A stretch of DNA of 8,080 bases, taken from Spirochaetes bacterium ADurb.Bin110. Its GTDB lineage: Bacteria > Spirochaetota > Spirochaetia > Treponematales > Rectinemataceae. Positions 1-6,055 of this stretch are shown one piece after another (the stretch's first letter is position 1; every line of letters starts with the position of its first letter). The stretch spans positions 1-8,080 of the forward strand of contig MWDY01000146.1 in assembly GCA_002070755.1 (NCBI GenBank), given 5' to 3'. Under the pieces are notes generated by a model that did no database searches, was not told where the DNA came from, and saw only the letters and a program-made list of their open reading frames with translations. Position numbers and translations under genes: made by a program.

Positions 1-350
1 CCAATGTAGCAACAGAAAAGCACATCATGGCGTCTTCCCACTTCGGTGAGTATTGGCAGAGCCTCGACTGGAATATGATGGTAAGCTATTGCTGTACCGT
101 CAGGACCGAAGATATCGGCTCCATTCGTGCATACAAAGGCATCGGGCTCGAATGAATTTGCGAGGGTTATTTTGGCAGCTGTATATACGCGCCCTGTCGC
201 TATGATGAGCTTTTTCCCTTGGTTTTGAAGCTTCTTGAGTGTATTGGCCACATAGGGAGAAAGTTGATATCCTTCATCGAGAATGGTTCCATCCATATCC
301 ATTGCAATAAATCTTAGCTCGGATGGGTTTAGGTTTTTGGGGACTGTCAT
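1..350 (-). CDS. HAD-superfamily IIB (Cof-type) sugar-phosphate phosphatase, N-terminal part
   Basis: This leftward reading frame is cut by the window edge, so only the first 116 codons are seen. The translation starts MTVPKNLNPSELRFIAMDMD and contains HAD motif I, DMDGTILDE (about residues 18-26, with both catalytic Asp), then motif II as IIATGR (Thr). The stretch between, YQLSPYVANTLKKLQNQGKK, and CTNGADIF further on are typical of the Cof/YidA-type HAD-IIB group, which dephosphorylates sugar phosphates or similar small phosphoesters in the cytoplasm. The C2B cap and motifs III/IV lie outside the window, so the substrate cannot be guessed. The ATG at 350-348 has no Shine-Dalgarno sequence. 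A -10-like TATTAT sits exactly six bases before it, suggesting a leaderless message. It is divergent from nagA with about 160 bp between starts. The family call is firm; the exact function is unknown. Confidence 0.88.
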   Translation of the reverse strand, partial: MTVPKNLNPSELRFIAMDMDGTILDEGYQLSPYVANTLKKLQNQGKKLIIATGRVYTAAKITLANSFEPDAFVCTNGADIFGPDGTAIAYHHIPVEALPILTEVGRRHDVLFCCYI

Positions 351-356
351 GCGGCG

Positions 357-385
357 ATAATATATGAAAGTTCGAAATTGGTCAT
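357..385 (-). promoter_or_regulatory. Candidate leaderless promoter of the HAD phosphatase gene
   Basis: Read on the minus strand there is ATGACC (385-380) as a -35, 17 bases of spacer, and TATTAT (362-357) as a -10. Six bases then lead to the ATG at 350, so the predicted transcript would begin at or next to the start codon. The -10 matches 5 of 6 consensus positions and the -35 matches 4 of 6. This is inferred from spacing and consensus only. Confidence 0.4.
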
Positions 386-474
386 CATATAATATAAGCG
401 GTCGACTACAATTTTGTGGCAAGGGCAATCAAGCTGTATTTTCTCTAGAGTTTTCTTGATAAACCGAACGAGGC

Positions 475-503
475 TTTACATGGCTACATCGAATCGGCAC
501 AAT
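475..503 (+). promoter_or_regulatory. Candidate promoter of the nagA-alr-dapF-M20 operon
   Basis: TTTACA (475-480, 5 of 6 to the -35 consensus), 17 bases, then CACAAT (498-503, 4 of 6 to the -10). The predicted transcription start falls about 510-512, at the nagA ATG, which has no Shine-Dalgarno sequence. The rest of the 161-bp gap between the HAD and nagA starts holds a perfect TATAAT at 388-393 without a recognisable -35. No terminator or RNA gene was seen in it. Confidence 0.35.
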
Positions 504-511
504 ACTTTTTT

Positions 512-1852
512 ATGGAGTACAATAATTTTAATGGCACCTATGTTCTGGAAGGCGTCGACCTTGTGCTTGCGGATTCGATATTGCCAAAGGCCGTGCTGGC
601 GGTTCGAGAAGGTAAAATTGCAGCAATAATCCCTTCCAAGCCACGCAAATCATCCGAAAAATTCAAACTTTCTTCTCCATCATCTGGAAAAACGAATTTT
701 TCCACTCCATCTCAGATTGAATCGGCTTACAAGATCGATCCAGCGCGTCAGATCGATCCAGCATTTGAGAATGCTCCTGTAATCGAGGCAGAAGGAGCTT
801 TTGTGCTTCCTTCTTTAGTGGAGATGCACATACATGGCTGTGGATCTTGGGGGTTCGAGAAGGTCTCAAGGCCGGAAGATCTCTTTCATATATCGGATTT
901 TCTCGAGACAAAAGGGGTAGGGTGCTATGTGCCGACGATTCTCTGGGAGGAAAAAGTTCTCTCGGAGCTTACTAAGGCAATCCTGGCAAGCGGAATTTCC
1001 CGATCGAGGCTTCCTGGGATATATCTCGAAGGTCCTTTCGTAAATCATTCGAAGCGCGGCGGCATAATGCCAGAAAATATACTAGAGCCGGACCCCAAGC
1101 TTGCAGAGCATATTATCGACATATCCAAAGGGCTGATTAAGATCTGTGCAATGGCTCCCGAGTTGGATGGTATCGATCTAATATACCCAGTATTCCAAAA
1201 CGAAGCTGTGCTTGTTTCCCTTGGCCATTCCGATGCGAAATTATCTTCGATACATGTTCCGCCTCATCCTTTTTCGATAACTCATCTATTCAATGCTATG
1301 ACAGGGATCGATCATAGAGAAGGAGGGCTTGCCAATTTTGCTTTTTCGCAATCTCCGGACTATATTGAACTGAATGGCGATGGAATACACGTAAACGAAA
1401 GTTGTCTCAAGCTATGCTCTCGCTTGATTTCGGAGAATTCGTTAATGCTGATTTCGGATGCCGTAATAGGGGCTGGGCTTCCATACGGGGAATACTCCTA
1501 TTATGGGCGGAGAGTTATCTCTTCTGAGCGAGGCGTGAGGTATGCAGATTCGGATGTCCTTATGGGCTCCAATATGCTAGGAATTGACATAGTAAAGAAT
1601 TATTGTTTAGAGGCGGAAGTTCCGCTATGGCGCGCAGTCAGAGCGATGTCTTTGGTTCCGCGCAAAGCGCTAGGGCTGGATAAAGAATATGGTTCAATCG
1701 AAGTTGGCAAAATGGCCGATATATTTCTGTGGGATAATGAGTTGAAAACTGCTGTAAGACCAAAAGCGCTTCTGGCTTCTGAGAATGGCTTTAAGCAGAA
1801 CGACTTTCTCGGCAATAGATTCCAGGTACATCGATTACAAAAGAAGGACTGA
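512..1852 (+). CDS. nagA: N-acetylglucosamine-6-phosphate deacetylase
   Basis: NagA hydrolyses N-acetylglucosamine-6-phosphate to glucosamine-6-phosphate and acetate in amino-sugar catabolism and murein recycling. The 446-residue product shows the amidohydrolase metal and substrate motifs in order: EMHIHGC (His106, His108), YLEGPFVN (Glu173), LGHSDA (His239), THLFNAM (His258), HREGGLA, NGDGIHV (His293) and LISDA (catalytic Asp316). It ends with the returning beta-sandwich piece EVGKMADIFLWD. The family is usually about 380-400 residues. The surplus is mostly an extra Ser/Lys/Pro-rich loop at about residues 41-90, containing a short duplicated unit (KIDPA/QIDPA). ATG 512 is the only usable start: the frame is open upstream only to a stop at 446-448 and has no other ATG, GTG or TTG. 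No Shine-Dalgarno sequence is present. It is first gene of a four-gene operon, three bases before alr. Function call strong. Confidence 0.93.
   Translation: MEYNNFNGTYVLEGVDLVLADSILPKAVLAVREGKIAAIIPSKPRKSSEKFKLSSPSSGKTNFSTPSQIESAYKIDPARQIDPAFENAPVIEAEGAFVLPSLVEMHIHGCGSWGFEKVSRPEDLFHISDFLETKGVGCYVPTILWEEKVLSELTKAILASGISRSRLPGIYLEGPFVNHSKRGGIMPENILEPDPKLAEHIIDISKGLIKICAMAPELDGIDLIYPVFQNEAVLVSLGHSDAKLSSIHVPPHPFSITHLFNAMTGIDHREGGLANFAFSQSPDYIELNGDGIHVNESCLKLCSRLISENSLMLISDAVIGAGLPYGEYSYYGRRVISSERGVRYADSDVLMGSNMLGIDIVKNYCLEAEVPLWRAVRAMSLVPRKALGLDKEYGSIEVGKMADIFLWDNELKTAVRPKALLASENGFKQNDFLGNRFQVHRLQKKD
732..762 (+). repeat. 13-bp direct repeat, 18-bp period, inside nagA loop
   Basis: AGATCGATCCAGC occurs at 732-744 and again at 750-762. 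The period of 18 bp equals six codons, so the unit is duplicated in frame and gives KIDPA-R-QIDPA. It lies in the extra N-terminal loop of NagA, outside the catalytic motifs. Confidence 0.85.
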
Positions 1853-1855
1853 GTC

Positions 1856-2980
1856 ATGGATCATCGTGCTACAACGGCATGGGTCGATCTTGCCGCCATC
1901 CGAACAAATTACCGCCACCTTAGAGATATGGCTCAGGGAAGCATTGTCTGCCCTGTGATAAAGGCAGATGCTTACGGACATGGTGCACTTGCAATAGCTC
2001 ATGAACTCGAACGCGAAGGAGCGCAGTATTGTTCGGTTGCTCTGGCAAAAGAGGCCCTCGATCTGAGAGAGTCTGGCATTCAGATGCCTCTTCTCATCTT
2101 TGGCGCGCCGGAGCATTCCTCATCTTCTCTTGTTATACGACTTGGCTGCGCTCAGACAATCTATACCGAAGAGCATGTGCGCATACTAGCTTCTGCTGCC
2201 AAAAGCGTCGGCAAAAAAGCAAAAGCGCATATCAAGATAGATACTGGCATGAATCGCCAAGGGCTCCCATGGACAAAATCTAGGTCATTTGCAGGGCTAC
2301 TTTCCGACTATCCAGAAATCTTTGTGGAAGGCATATACTCTCATTTTGCAGATGCTGATAATCCCGATCCTTCATTCACCGATCTTCAGATGAAGCGCTT
2401 TTCCATGGCACTCGACAGTTTTGCGCAGGCAGGGATTATCCCGAAATATCGCCATATAGCGAACAGTGCCGGTCTGGTTCTGCATCCAAAAACGAGACTC
2501 GATATGGTGCGGCCCGGTATTCTGCTCTATGGGCTGAAACCTGCGCCGGATATGGAGCTTCCGGAAGGTTTCGAGCCTGCCTTGGCGCTTACGACTGGCA
2601 TTGTACATATAAGGGAGGTGCCCGCCGGAGAATCTATAAGCTATGGTCGGACTTTCACCACAAAGCGTCGCAGCAGAATTGGCCTCTTGCCAATAGGTTA
2701 TGCAGATGGCTATCCGAGAGCCCTTTCGAATCGTGCCTCGGTATTGATTCGGGGAGTCCGCGCACCAGTCGTGGGTCGTGTATGCATGGACATGACCATG
2801 ATAGATCTTACAGGCATAGCAGGAGCGCGAGTTGGCGACGAAGTCTTGCTATTTGGGGGGCAGGCTCTTCCTGTTTCGGAGATATCGAGTCTGCTTTCCA
2901 CTATCGATTACGAAGTGGTGTGTATGATCTCGAAGCGAGTGCCCCGCGTTCACATCGATACAAAACCACAAGAGGAATGA
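1856..2980 (+). CDS. alr: Alanine racemase (PLP-dependent)
   Basis: Alr interconverts L- and D-alanine and supplies D-Ala for peptidoglycan. The 374-residue product has the usual family length. It carries the PLP-lysine motif VIKADAYGHGA (Lys36, Tyr40) near the N-terminus of the TIM barrel, then KIDTGMNRQG (Arg134), SHFADAD, HIANSAG and MVRPGILLYG (Arg219, contacting the PLP ring nitrogen in known racemases). In the C-terminal beta domain come ISYGRTF, with catalytic Tyr263, GYADGYPR, and GRVCMDMTMID, which enters the partner active site in the dimer. The start is supported by AAGAAGGA at 1841-1848, seven bases upstream. It follows the nagA stop by three bases, and the next gene starts two bases after its stop, so translation is likely coupled. 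No lesion or missing residue is seen. Very confident of family and activity. Confidence 0.96.
   Translation: MDHRATTAWVDLAAIRTNYRHLRDMAQGSIVCPVIKADAYGHGALAIAHELEREGAQYCSVALAKEALDLRESGIQMPLLIFGAPEHSSSSLVIRLGCAQTIYTEEHVRILASAAKSVGKKAKAHIKIDTGMNRQGLPWTKSRSFAGLLSDYPEIFVEGIYSHFADADNPDPSFTDLQMKRFSMALDSFAQAGIIPKYRHIANSAGLVLHPKTRLDMVRPGILLYGLKPAPDMELPEGFEPALALTTGIVHIREVPAGESISYGRTFTTKRRSRIGLLPIGYADGYPRALSNRASVLIRGVRAPVVGRVCMDMTMIDLTGIAGARVGDEVLLFGGQALPVSEISSLLSTIDYEVVCMISKRVPRVHIDTKPQEE
2971..2976 (+). promoter_or_regulatory. Ribosome binding site deciding the dapF-homologue start
   Basis: AGAGGA at 2971-2976 lies at the end of alr. Two in-frame ATGs follow. The one at 2977 overlaps the alr stop but directly abuts this site with no spacer. 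The one at 2983 is six bases away, which is normal spacing. The start at 2983 is therefore preferred, and the longer open frame reaching back into alr is not a real extension. Confidence 0.75.
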
Positions 2981-2982
2981 TC

Positions 2983-3918
2983 ATGAGTGTTTTGCCCCAG
3001 GGTTTTCATGCCCATAAATACCAGGCATTGGGCAACGATTATCTTGTCGTCGATCCAGCGGAAGTTCGAATATCGCTTTCTGCTTGCGCAATCTCTGCCT
3101 TATGCGACAGAAATCGAGGAGTGGGCTCTGATGGCATTTTATATGGGCCTCTTATATCACCATCCTCCTCGGTAGTTGGCAGTCCTTTCGGACTGCGCAT
3201 ATTCAATCCCGATGGCTCGGAAGCGGAAAAGTCGGGCAATGGCCTGAGGATATTTTCGTTGTATCTCTATGAGCGCGGACTTGTGGGAGAAGAGCCTTTT
3301 CAAGTGCAGACCAAGGGTGGCATGGTCGAGTGCCGAATCCTTGCTGCAAAAGGCGTAAGCGCCAATGGCGCATGCTCTGGAGAAGAGCGCCATGGAGATG
3401 GAGAAGAGGGCTATAAGGTTGAAGAAGAGCGCTATATAGAAGTATCGATGGGAGAGCCCCGATTCCTGCCAGGCAGTTCCACGCTTGCTATTGATGGGAT
3501 TGAGTTTCGGGCAGTAAGGGTATCGATGGGCAATCCGCATTGCGTGCTCTTGTGCCAGCACCCCACCGCAGAGCTCGCACGCAGAATCGGGCCTTTAGTA
3601 GAAAATCATCCTGATTTTCCTAACCGCACTAACGTACAATTCTTAGAAATAATCGACAGAAAGACAATCAGAATAGAAATCTGGGAACGAGGGGCGGGTT
3701 ATACTCTTGCAAGCGGCTCGTCTTCCTGTGCAGCCGCGGCAACGGCCAGAAGGCTCGGGCTTGTAGATGATGAGGTAACGGCAAAAATGCCTGGCGGAGA
3801 GCTAACTATCTATATGCGCGATCCAAATATAAGAATGACCGGCCCAGCCCTACGGTCATTTGATCTTGTATTTTCACCGTATTTGATGCGTCTGGCTATG
3901 AAAGATAAAGAGGATTGA
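2983..3918 (+). CDS. dapF: Diaminopimelate epimerase homologue with both catalytic cysteines replaced by serine
   Basis: DapF normally converts LL-DAP to meso-DAP by a PLP-independent two-base mechanism using two cysteines. The 311-residue product has all family landmarks: YQALGNDYLVVD (14-25), RNRGVGSDGIL (43-53), FNPDGSEAEKSGNGLR (74-89), VSMGNPHCV (180-188), FPNRTNVQFLE (212-222) and WERGAGYTLASGSSSCAAA (234-252). In the canonical enzymes the motifs read xCGNG and LACGTG. Here both Cys positions are Ser: Ser84 (TCG, 3232-3234) and Ser244 (AGC, 3712-3714). Going from a Cys codon to TCG takes two base changes, so a read error is unlikely. The protein is longer than the usual roughly 275 residues, with an acidic insert at about 123-149 built from 7-residue repeats. 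Its neighbours alr, an M20 deacylase and lysA suggest DAP/lysine metabolism. Family certain; epimerase activity uncertain. A different substrate is possible. Confidence 0.85.
   Translation: MSVLPQGFHAHKYQALGNDYLVVDPAEVRISLSACAISALCDRNRGVGSDGILYGPLISPSSSVVGSPFGLRIFNPDGSEAEKSGNGLRIFSLYLYERGLVGEEPFQVQTKGGMVECRILAAKGVSANGACSGEERHGDGEEGYKVEEERYIEVSMGEPRFLPGSSTLAIDGIEFRAVRVSMGNPHCVLLCQHPTAELARRIGPLVENHPDFPNRTNVQFLEIIDRKTIRIEIWERGAGYTLASGSSSCAAAATARRLGLVDDEVTAKMPGGELTIYMRDPNIRMTGPALRSFDLVFSPYLMRLAMKDKED
3382..3444 (+). repeat. Three imperfect 21-bp tandem repeats in the dapF homologue
   Basis: GAAGAGSGCYAT starts at 3382, 3403 and 3424, exactly 21 bp apart. Translated, the units are EERHGDG, EEGYKVE and EERYIEV (residues 134-154). 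They form most of the acidic loop that lengthens this protein relative to ordinary DapF. The last unit runs into the conserved strand before SMGEP. Confidence 0.8.
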
Positions 3919-3919
3919 T

Positions 3920-5152
3920 ATGGCGCCATGGAACAATCCATCGTTTCTAAAAGAAGTACTTTTCGAATCTAAAGCCATGGAAGAATGGCTCATAGAAATG
4001 CGCAGGTCTCTGCACCGGATTCCTGAACCAGGGAATAAGGAACAAAAGACATCGAATCTCATCTGTAAGATGCTCGAAGAAATGAATATACCTTATAGAA
4101 GCTATGGAACTGCCATTGTAGGCCTTGTGGAAGGAAAAGAACCTGGGCCCTGCGCTGCTTTGCGCGCTGACATGGATGCTCTACCTATAGAGGAGCCTTC
4201 CGATCGGTCCTATGCTTCGCTCCACCATGGCTACATGCATGCCTGCGGCCACGATGCTCATATGACAGTGGCGCTCGGCGTAGCGAAATTGCTTGCAGCT
4301 CACAGGCAGGATTTCTCCGGATCGGTGAAATTTCTTTTCCAGCCCGCAGAAGAGACTACCGGCGGTGCTAAACCCATGATCGAGGCTGGCTGTCTCGAAA
4401 ATCCGCATGTCGATCTGGTGCTCGGTCTCCATGTTGTTCCAGAACTCCCTGCCGGCATGGTAGAAGTAAAGATCGGTCCCTTCTATGGAGCTTCCGACAG
4501 CCTGGAAATCGTGGTCAAAGGCAGGAGCTCTCATGCTGCCTATCCAGAACAAGGTGTGGATGCTATCGTCGTTTCAGCATCTATAATTCAAGCACTTCAA
4601 ACCATAGTTTCTCGCTCCATTTCGGCTCTCGATAATGCCGTTCTTACAATAGGCAAGATTCAAGGAGGGGTGCGCAGCAATATTCTGGCAAACGAAGTCA
4701 TTATGATAGGTACAATTAGGACTCTTTCGGAAGATCTCCGATGCTTTATGCGCACGAAGGTCAAAGAAATATGTACAGAAATAGCCGCGGCCTTTGGTGC
4801 TTCCTGCGAAGTCCATATTCGTCCGAGTTATCCTGTTCTCATAAACGACGAAAGCGCGACAGAGCTAGTACGCGCTACTGCGATATCTATTCTCGGAGAG
4901 TCCAAGGTGATTATGCGTCAGGAGCCCAATCTGGGGGTCGAGGACTTTGCATATTTTCTTAGAGAGCGACCGGGGACTTTTTGGCATCTGGGCTGTGGGA
5001 AGCCAAGAATGGAAAAAATCTATCCGCTTCATTCCGCGGAATTCGATATAGATGAAGCATGCCTTCCCATAGGTGTCGCGATTCAGGCGGCTTCAGCGCT
5101 GACTTTTCTGCAATTGGACAATCAGGAACAGGGCGAGGAAGTGTCCAACTAG
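3920..5152 (+). CDS. M20D-family metal amidohydrolase (N-acyl-amino-acid / N-acetyl-DAP deacetylase type)
   Basis: The 410-residue product belongs to the two-metal M20D amidohydrolases, which remove acyl groups from amino acids and include hippurate hydrolases and the N-acetyldiaminopimelate deacetylase of the acetylase lysine pathway. Visible motifs are LHRIPEPG (31-38), ALRADMDALPIEE (80-92), MHACGHDAHM (106-115; metal ligands Cys109, His111), FLFQPAEE (138-145; Glu144 catalytic, Glu145 ligand), LGLHVVPELPAG (His171), SSHAAYPEQGVDAI in the dimerisation domain (His205), QGGVRSNILANEV, LGVEDFAYF and LHSAEFDIDE (His371). No signal peptide is seen, so it should be cytoplasmic. The start is supported by AAAGAGGA at 3907-3914, five bases upstream. 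It lies one base after the dapF-homologue stop as the last gene of the operon. Context favours deacylation of a DAP intermediate, but sequence alone does not separate this from hippuricase-like activity. Confidence 0.9.
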   Translation: MAPWNNPSFLKEVLFESKAMEEWLIEMRRSLHRIPEPGNKEQKTSNLICKMLEEMNIPYRSYGTAIVGLVEGKEPGPCAALRADMDALPIEEPSDRSYASLHHGYMHACGHDAHMTVALGVAKLLAAHRQDFSGSVKFLFQPAEETTGGAKPMIEAGCLENPHVDLVLGLHVVPELPAGMVEVKIGPFYGASDSLEIVVKGRSSHAAYPEQGVDAIVVSASIIQALQTIVSRSISALDNAVLTIGKIQGGVRSNILANEVIMIGTIRTLSEDLRCFMRTKVKEICTEIAAAFGASCEVHIRPSYPVLINDESATELVRATAISILGESKVIMRQEPNLGVEDFAYFLRERPGTFWHLGCGKPRMEKIYPLHSAEFDIDEACLPIGVAIQAASALTFLQLDNQEQGEEVSN

Positions 5153-5218
5153 GAATTTCTAAAGAATGTCTTGGGAATAATTCAGGAATTGCTCAGCAAT
5201 TGCTCAAGAATGGCTCAA
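5153..5218. repeat. Degenerate 11-bp tandem repeat array between convergent genes
   Basis: Six consecutive 11-bp units with consensus GAATTGCTCAA begin at 5153, 5164, 5175, 5186, 5197 and 5208. The last three match the consensus at 10 of 11 positions, the first at 9, and the second and third at 6 and 7. The core AAT recurs every 11 bases. The array begins at the base after the M20 stop and ends at the stop of the convergent peptidase gene, so it fills the whole intergenic gap. It contains short inverted repeats (5187-5201; AGCAATTGCT at 5195-5204), but no GC-rich stem with a T-run, so it is not a classical terminator. Confidence 0.7.
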
Positions 5219-5955
5219 GGATGATTCTCTGGCAAGTCCCCTTTGCAGCTGGCTGCTATCAAAGCAGAGAAAGGCGCCAGGAACGCATTATAGCGAAGAA
5301 AAAGTCCCTCTGGATGGAATTGTAGCGCCAGAGCGAATCGTCCAGAATCTATCGGCTCAAGCGCTTCGATTATGCCATCTGCGCTATGCGCTGTTATCTT
5401 GAAATCGCTCGCGGCTTTGTCCACAGCCTGATGATGGAAGCTATTGACCAAGAGTCTTTCGGTTTCGAAAAGCTCGAAAAGAATGCTATCTCTTTCGATT
5501 ATTATATGATGATATAGCTCATCATGGGCTATCTGCGGGTTGTGAAGGAGAGCCGCTGGATTGCCGCGCTCGATATCCTGCAAAAGGCTTCCGCCGCGGG
5601 CGACATTCATGAGCTGACAACCTCTACAGATGCCCAGCATGGGTATTCTTGCTTCCCAAGCTCGATTGCAGAGCTCGATCTCCCATTCGTCGCGCACAGT
5701 ATCGAAGGAACCAAGACCCACAAGCGGTTCCTGGCCGAAAAGCCAAGGTGCGATATCGCCTCCACCCGAAAATACTAAGCCGTCTAGTGTAGGAATGAGT
5801 GCATTTACCACATCTGGGCTCGTGGCAGAGAGGATCACGGGAATGCCGCCGGCTATTTCTATTGCTTTTAGATAGGATTCTTTGAGAGAAAAATAAGGCA
5901 CCGGTTGTCGAGAGCGGTCAATAAAACTCGTAATGCCGATAAGAGGCTTTTTCAT
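5215..5955 (-). CDS. Class I glutamine-amidotransferase-like gamma-glutamyl hydrolase (peptidase C26, PuuD type)
   Basis: The family cleaves gamma-glutamyl amide bonds, for example gamma-glutamyl-GABA in putrescine breakdown (PuuD). The 246-residue product starts MKKPLIGITSF and shows GLVFSGGGDIAPWLFG (59-74), RDEWEIELCNRAW, the nucleophile elbow LGICRGCQLMNVARGGSLLQD (Cys110), NSFHHQAVD and ALQFHPEG (His214, Glu216), so the Cys-His-Glu triad is intact. There is no synthetase partner domain. The open frame extends 36 codons further upstream, but that part does not resemble the family and MKKPLIG is the usual start. No Shine-Dalgarno sequence precedes it; TACAAT lies six bases before the ATG. 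It is convergent with the M20 gene and divergent from lysA, with no polyamine genes nearby. A role on gamma-glutamyl peptides from murein is possible but unproven. Confidence 0.88.
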   Translation of the reverse strand: MKKPLIGITSFIDRSRQPVPYFSLKESYLKAIEIAGGIPVILSATSPDVVNALIPTLDGLVFSGGGDIAPWLFGQEPLVGLGSFDTVRDEWEIELCNRAWEARIPMLGICRGCQLMNVARGGSLLQDIERGNPAALLHNPQIAHDELYHHIIIERDSILFELFETERLLVNSFHHQAVDKAASDFKITAHSADGIIEALEPIDSGRFALALQFHPEGLFLRYNAFLAPFSALIAASCKGDLPENHP

Positions 5956-5961
5956 GCTGTT

Positions 5962-5990
5962 ATTGTAGCCAATCGGGTTTGCAAGGTATA
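5962..5990 (-). promoter_or_regulatory. Candidate leaderless promoter of the C26 peptidase gene
   Basis: On the minus strand TACAAT (5967-5962, 5 of 6 to the -10 consensus) ends six bases before the ATG at 5955, the position expected for a transcript starting at the start codon. Seventeen bases further upstream is TATACC (5990-5985), a poor -35. The element overlaps the candidate lysA promoter on the other strand. Confidence 0.33.
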
Positions 5991-5992
5991 GT
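5963..5992 (+). promoter_or_regulatory. Candidate lysA promoter with inverted repeat over the -10
   Basis: TTGTAG (5963-5968), 18 bases, TATAGT (5987-5992; 5 of 6 to TATAAT). The -10 sits inside an inverted repeat, TTGCA (5979-5983) and TGCAA (5992-5996) with eight bases between, which could be an operator. The predicted transcript start is near 6000, about 55 bases before the lysA start. No leader structure was recognised. Confidence 0.35.
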
Positions 5993-6042
5993 GCAAGCCT
6001 AAAGTGTTGGAATAACGAGAAAAGTGCCAGTAAAGTCGAGAT

Positions 6043-6048
6043 GGAGGA
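6043..6048 (+). promoter_or_regulatory. Ribosome binding site deciding the lysA start
   Basis: GGAGGA at 6043-6048 is a near-perfect Shine-Dalgarno sequence. ATG 6056 is seven bases downstream and ATG 6053 four bases downstream. ATG 6041 overlaps the site itself and has no good site of its own, so the longest open frame is probably five codons too long. Confidence 0.75.
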
Positions 6049-6055
6049 AGCAATG

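Noticed and set aside
388..393. Perfect TATAAT as the nagA promoter
   Set aside because: No acceptable -35 at 15-18 bases upstream and no TGn extension. It would leave a 110-base leader without a ribosome site. The weaker element at 475-503 fits the start better, though TATAAT could still be active.
2782..2982. N-terminal extension of the dapF homologue reaching back into alr
   Set aside because: The extra 67 codons overlap the conserved C-terminal domain of alr in another frame and do not resemble DapF. A proper ribosome site and ATG are at 2971-2985.
5187..5201. Rho-independent terminator between the convergent genes
   Set aside because: The inverted repeat AATTGCT-C-AGCAATT is AT-rich, has almost no loop and no T-run. 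It is a by-product of the 11-bp array.
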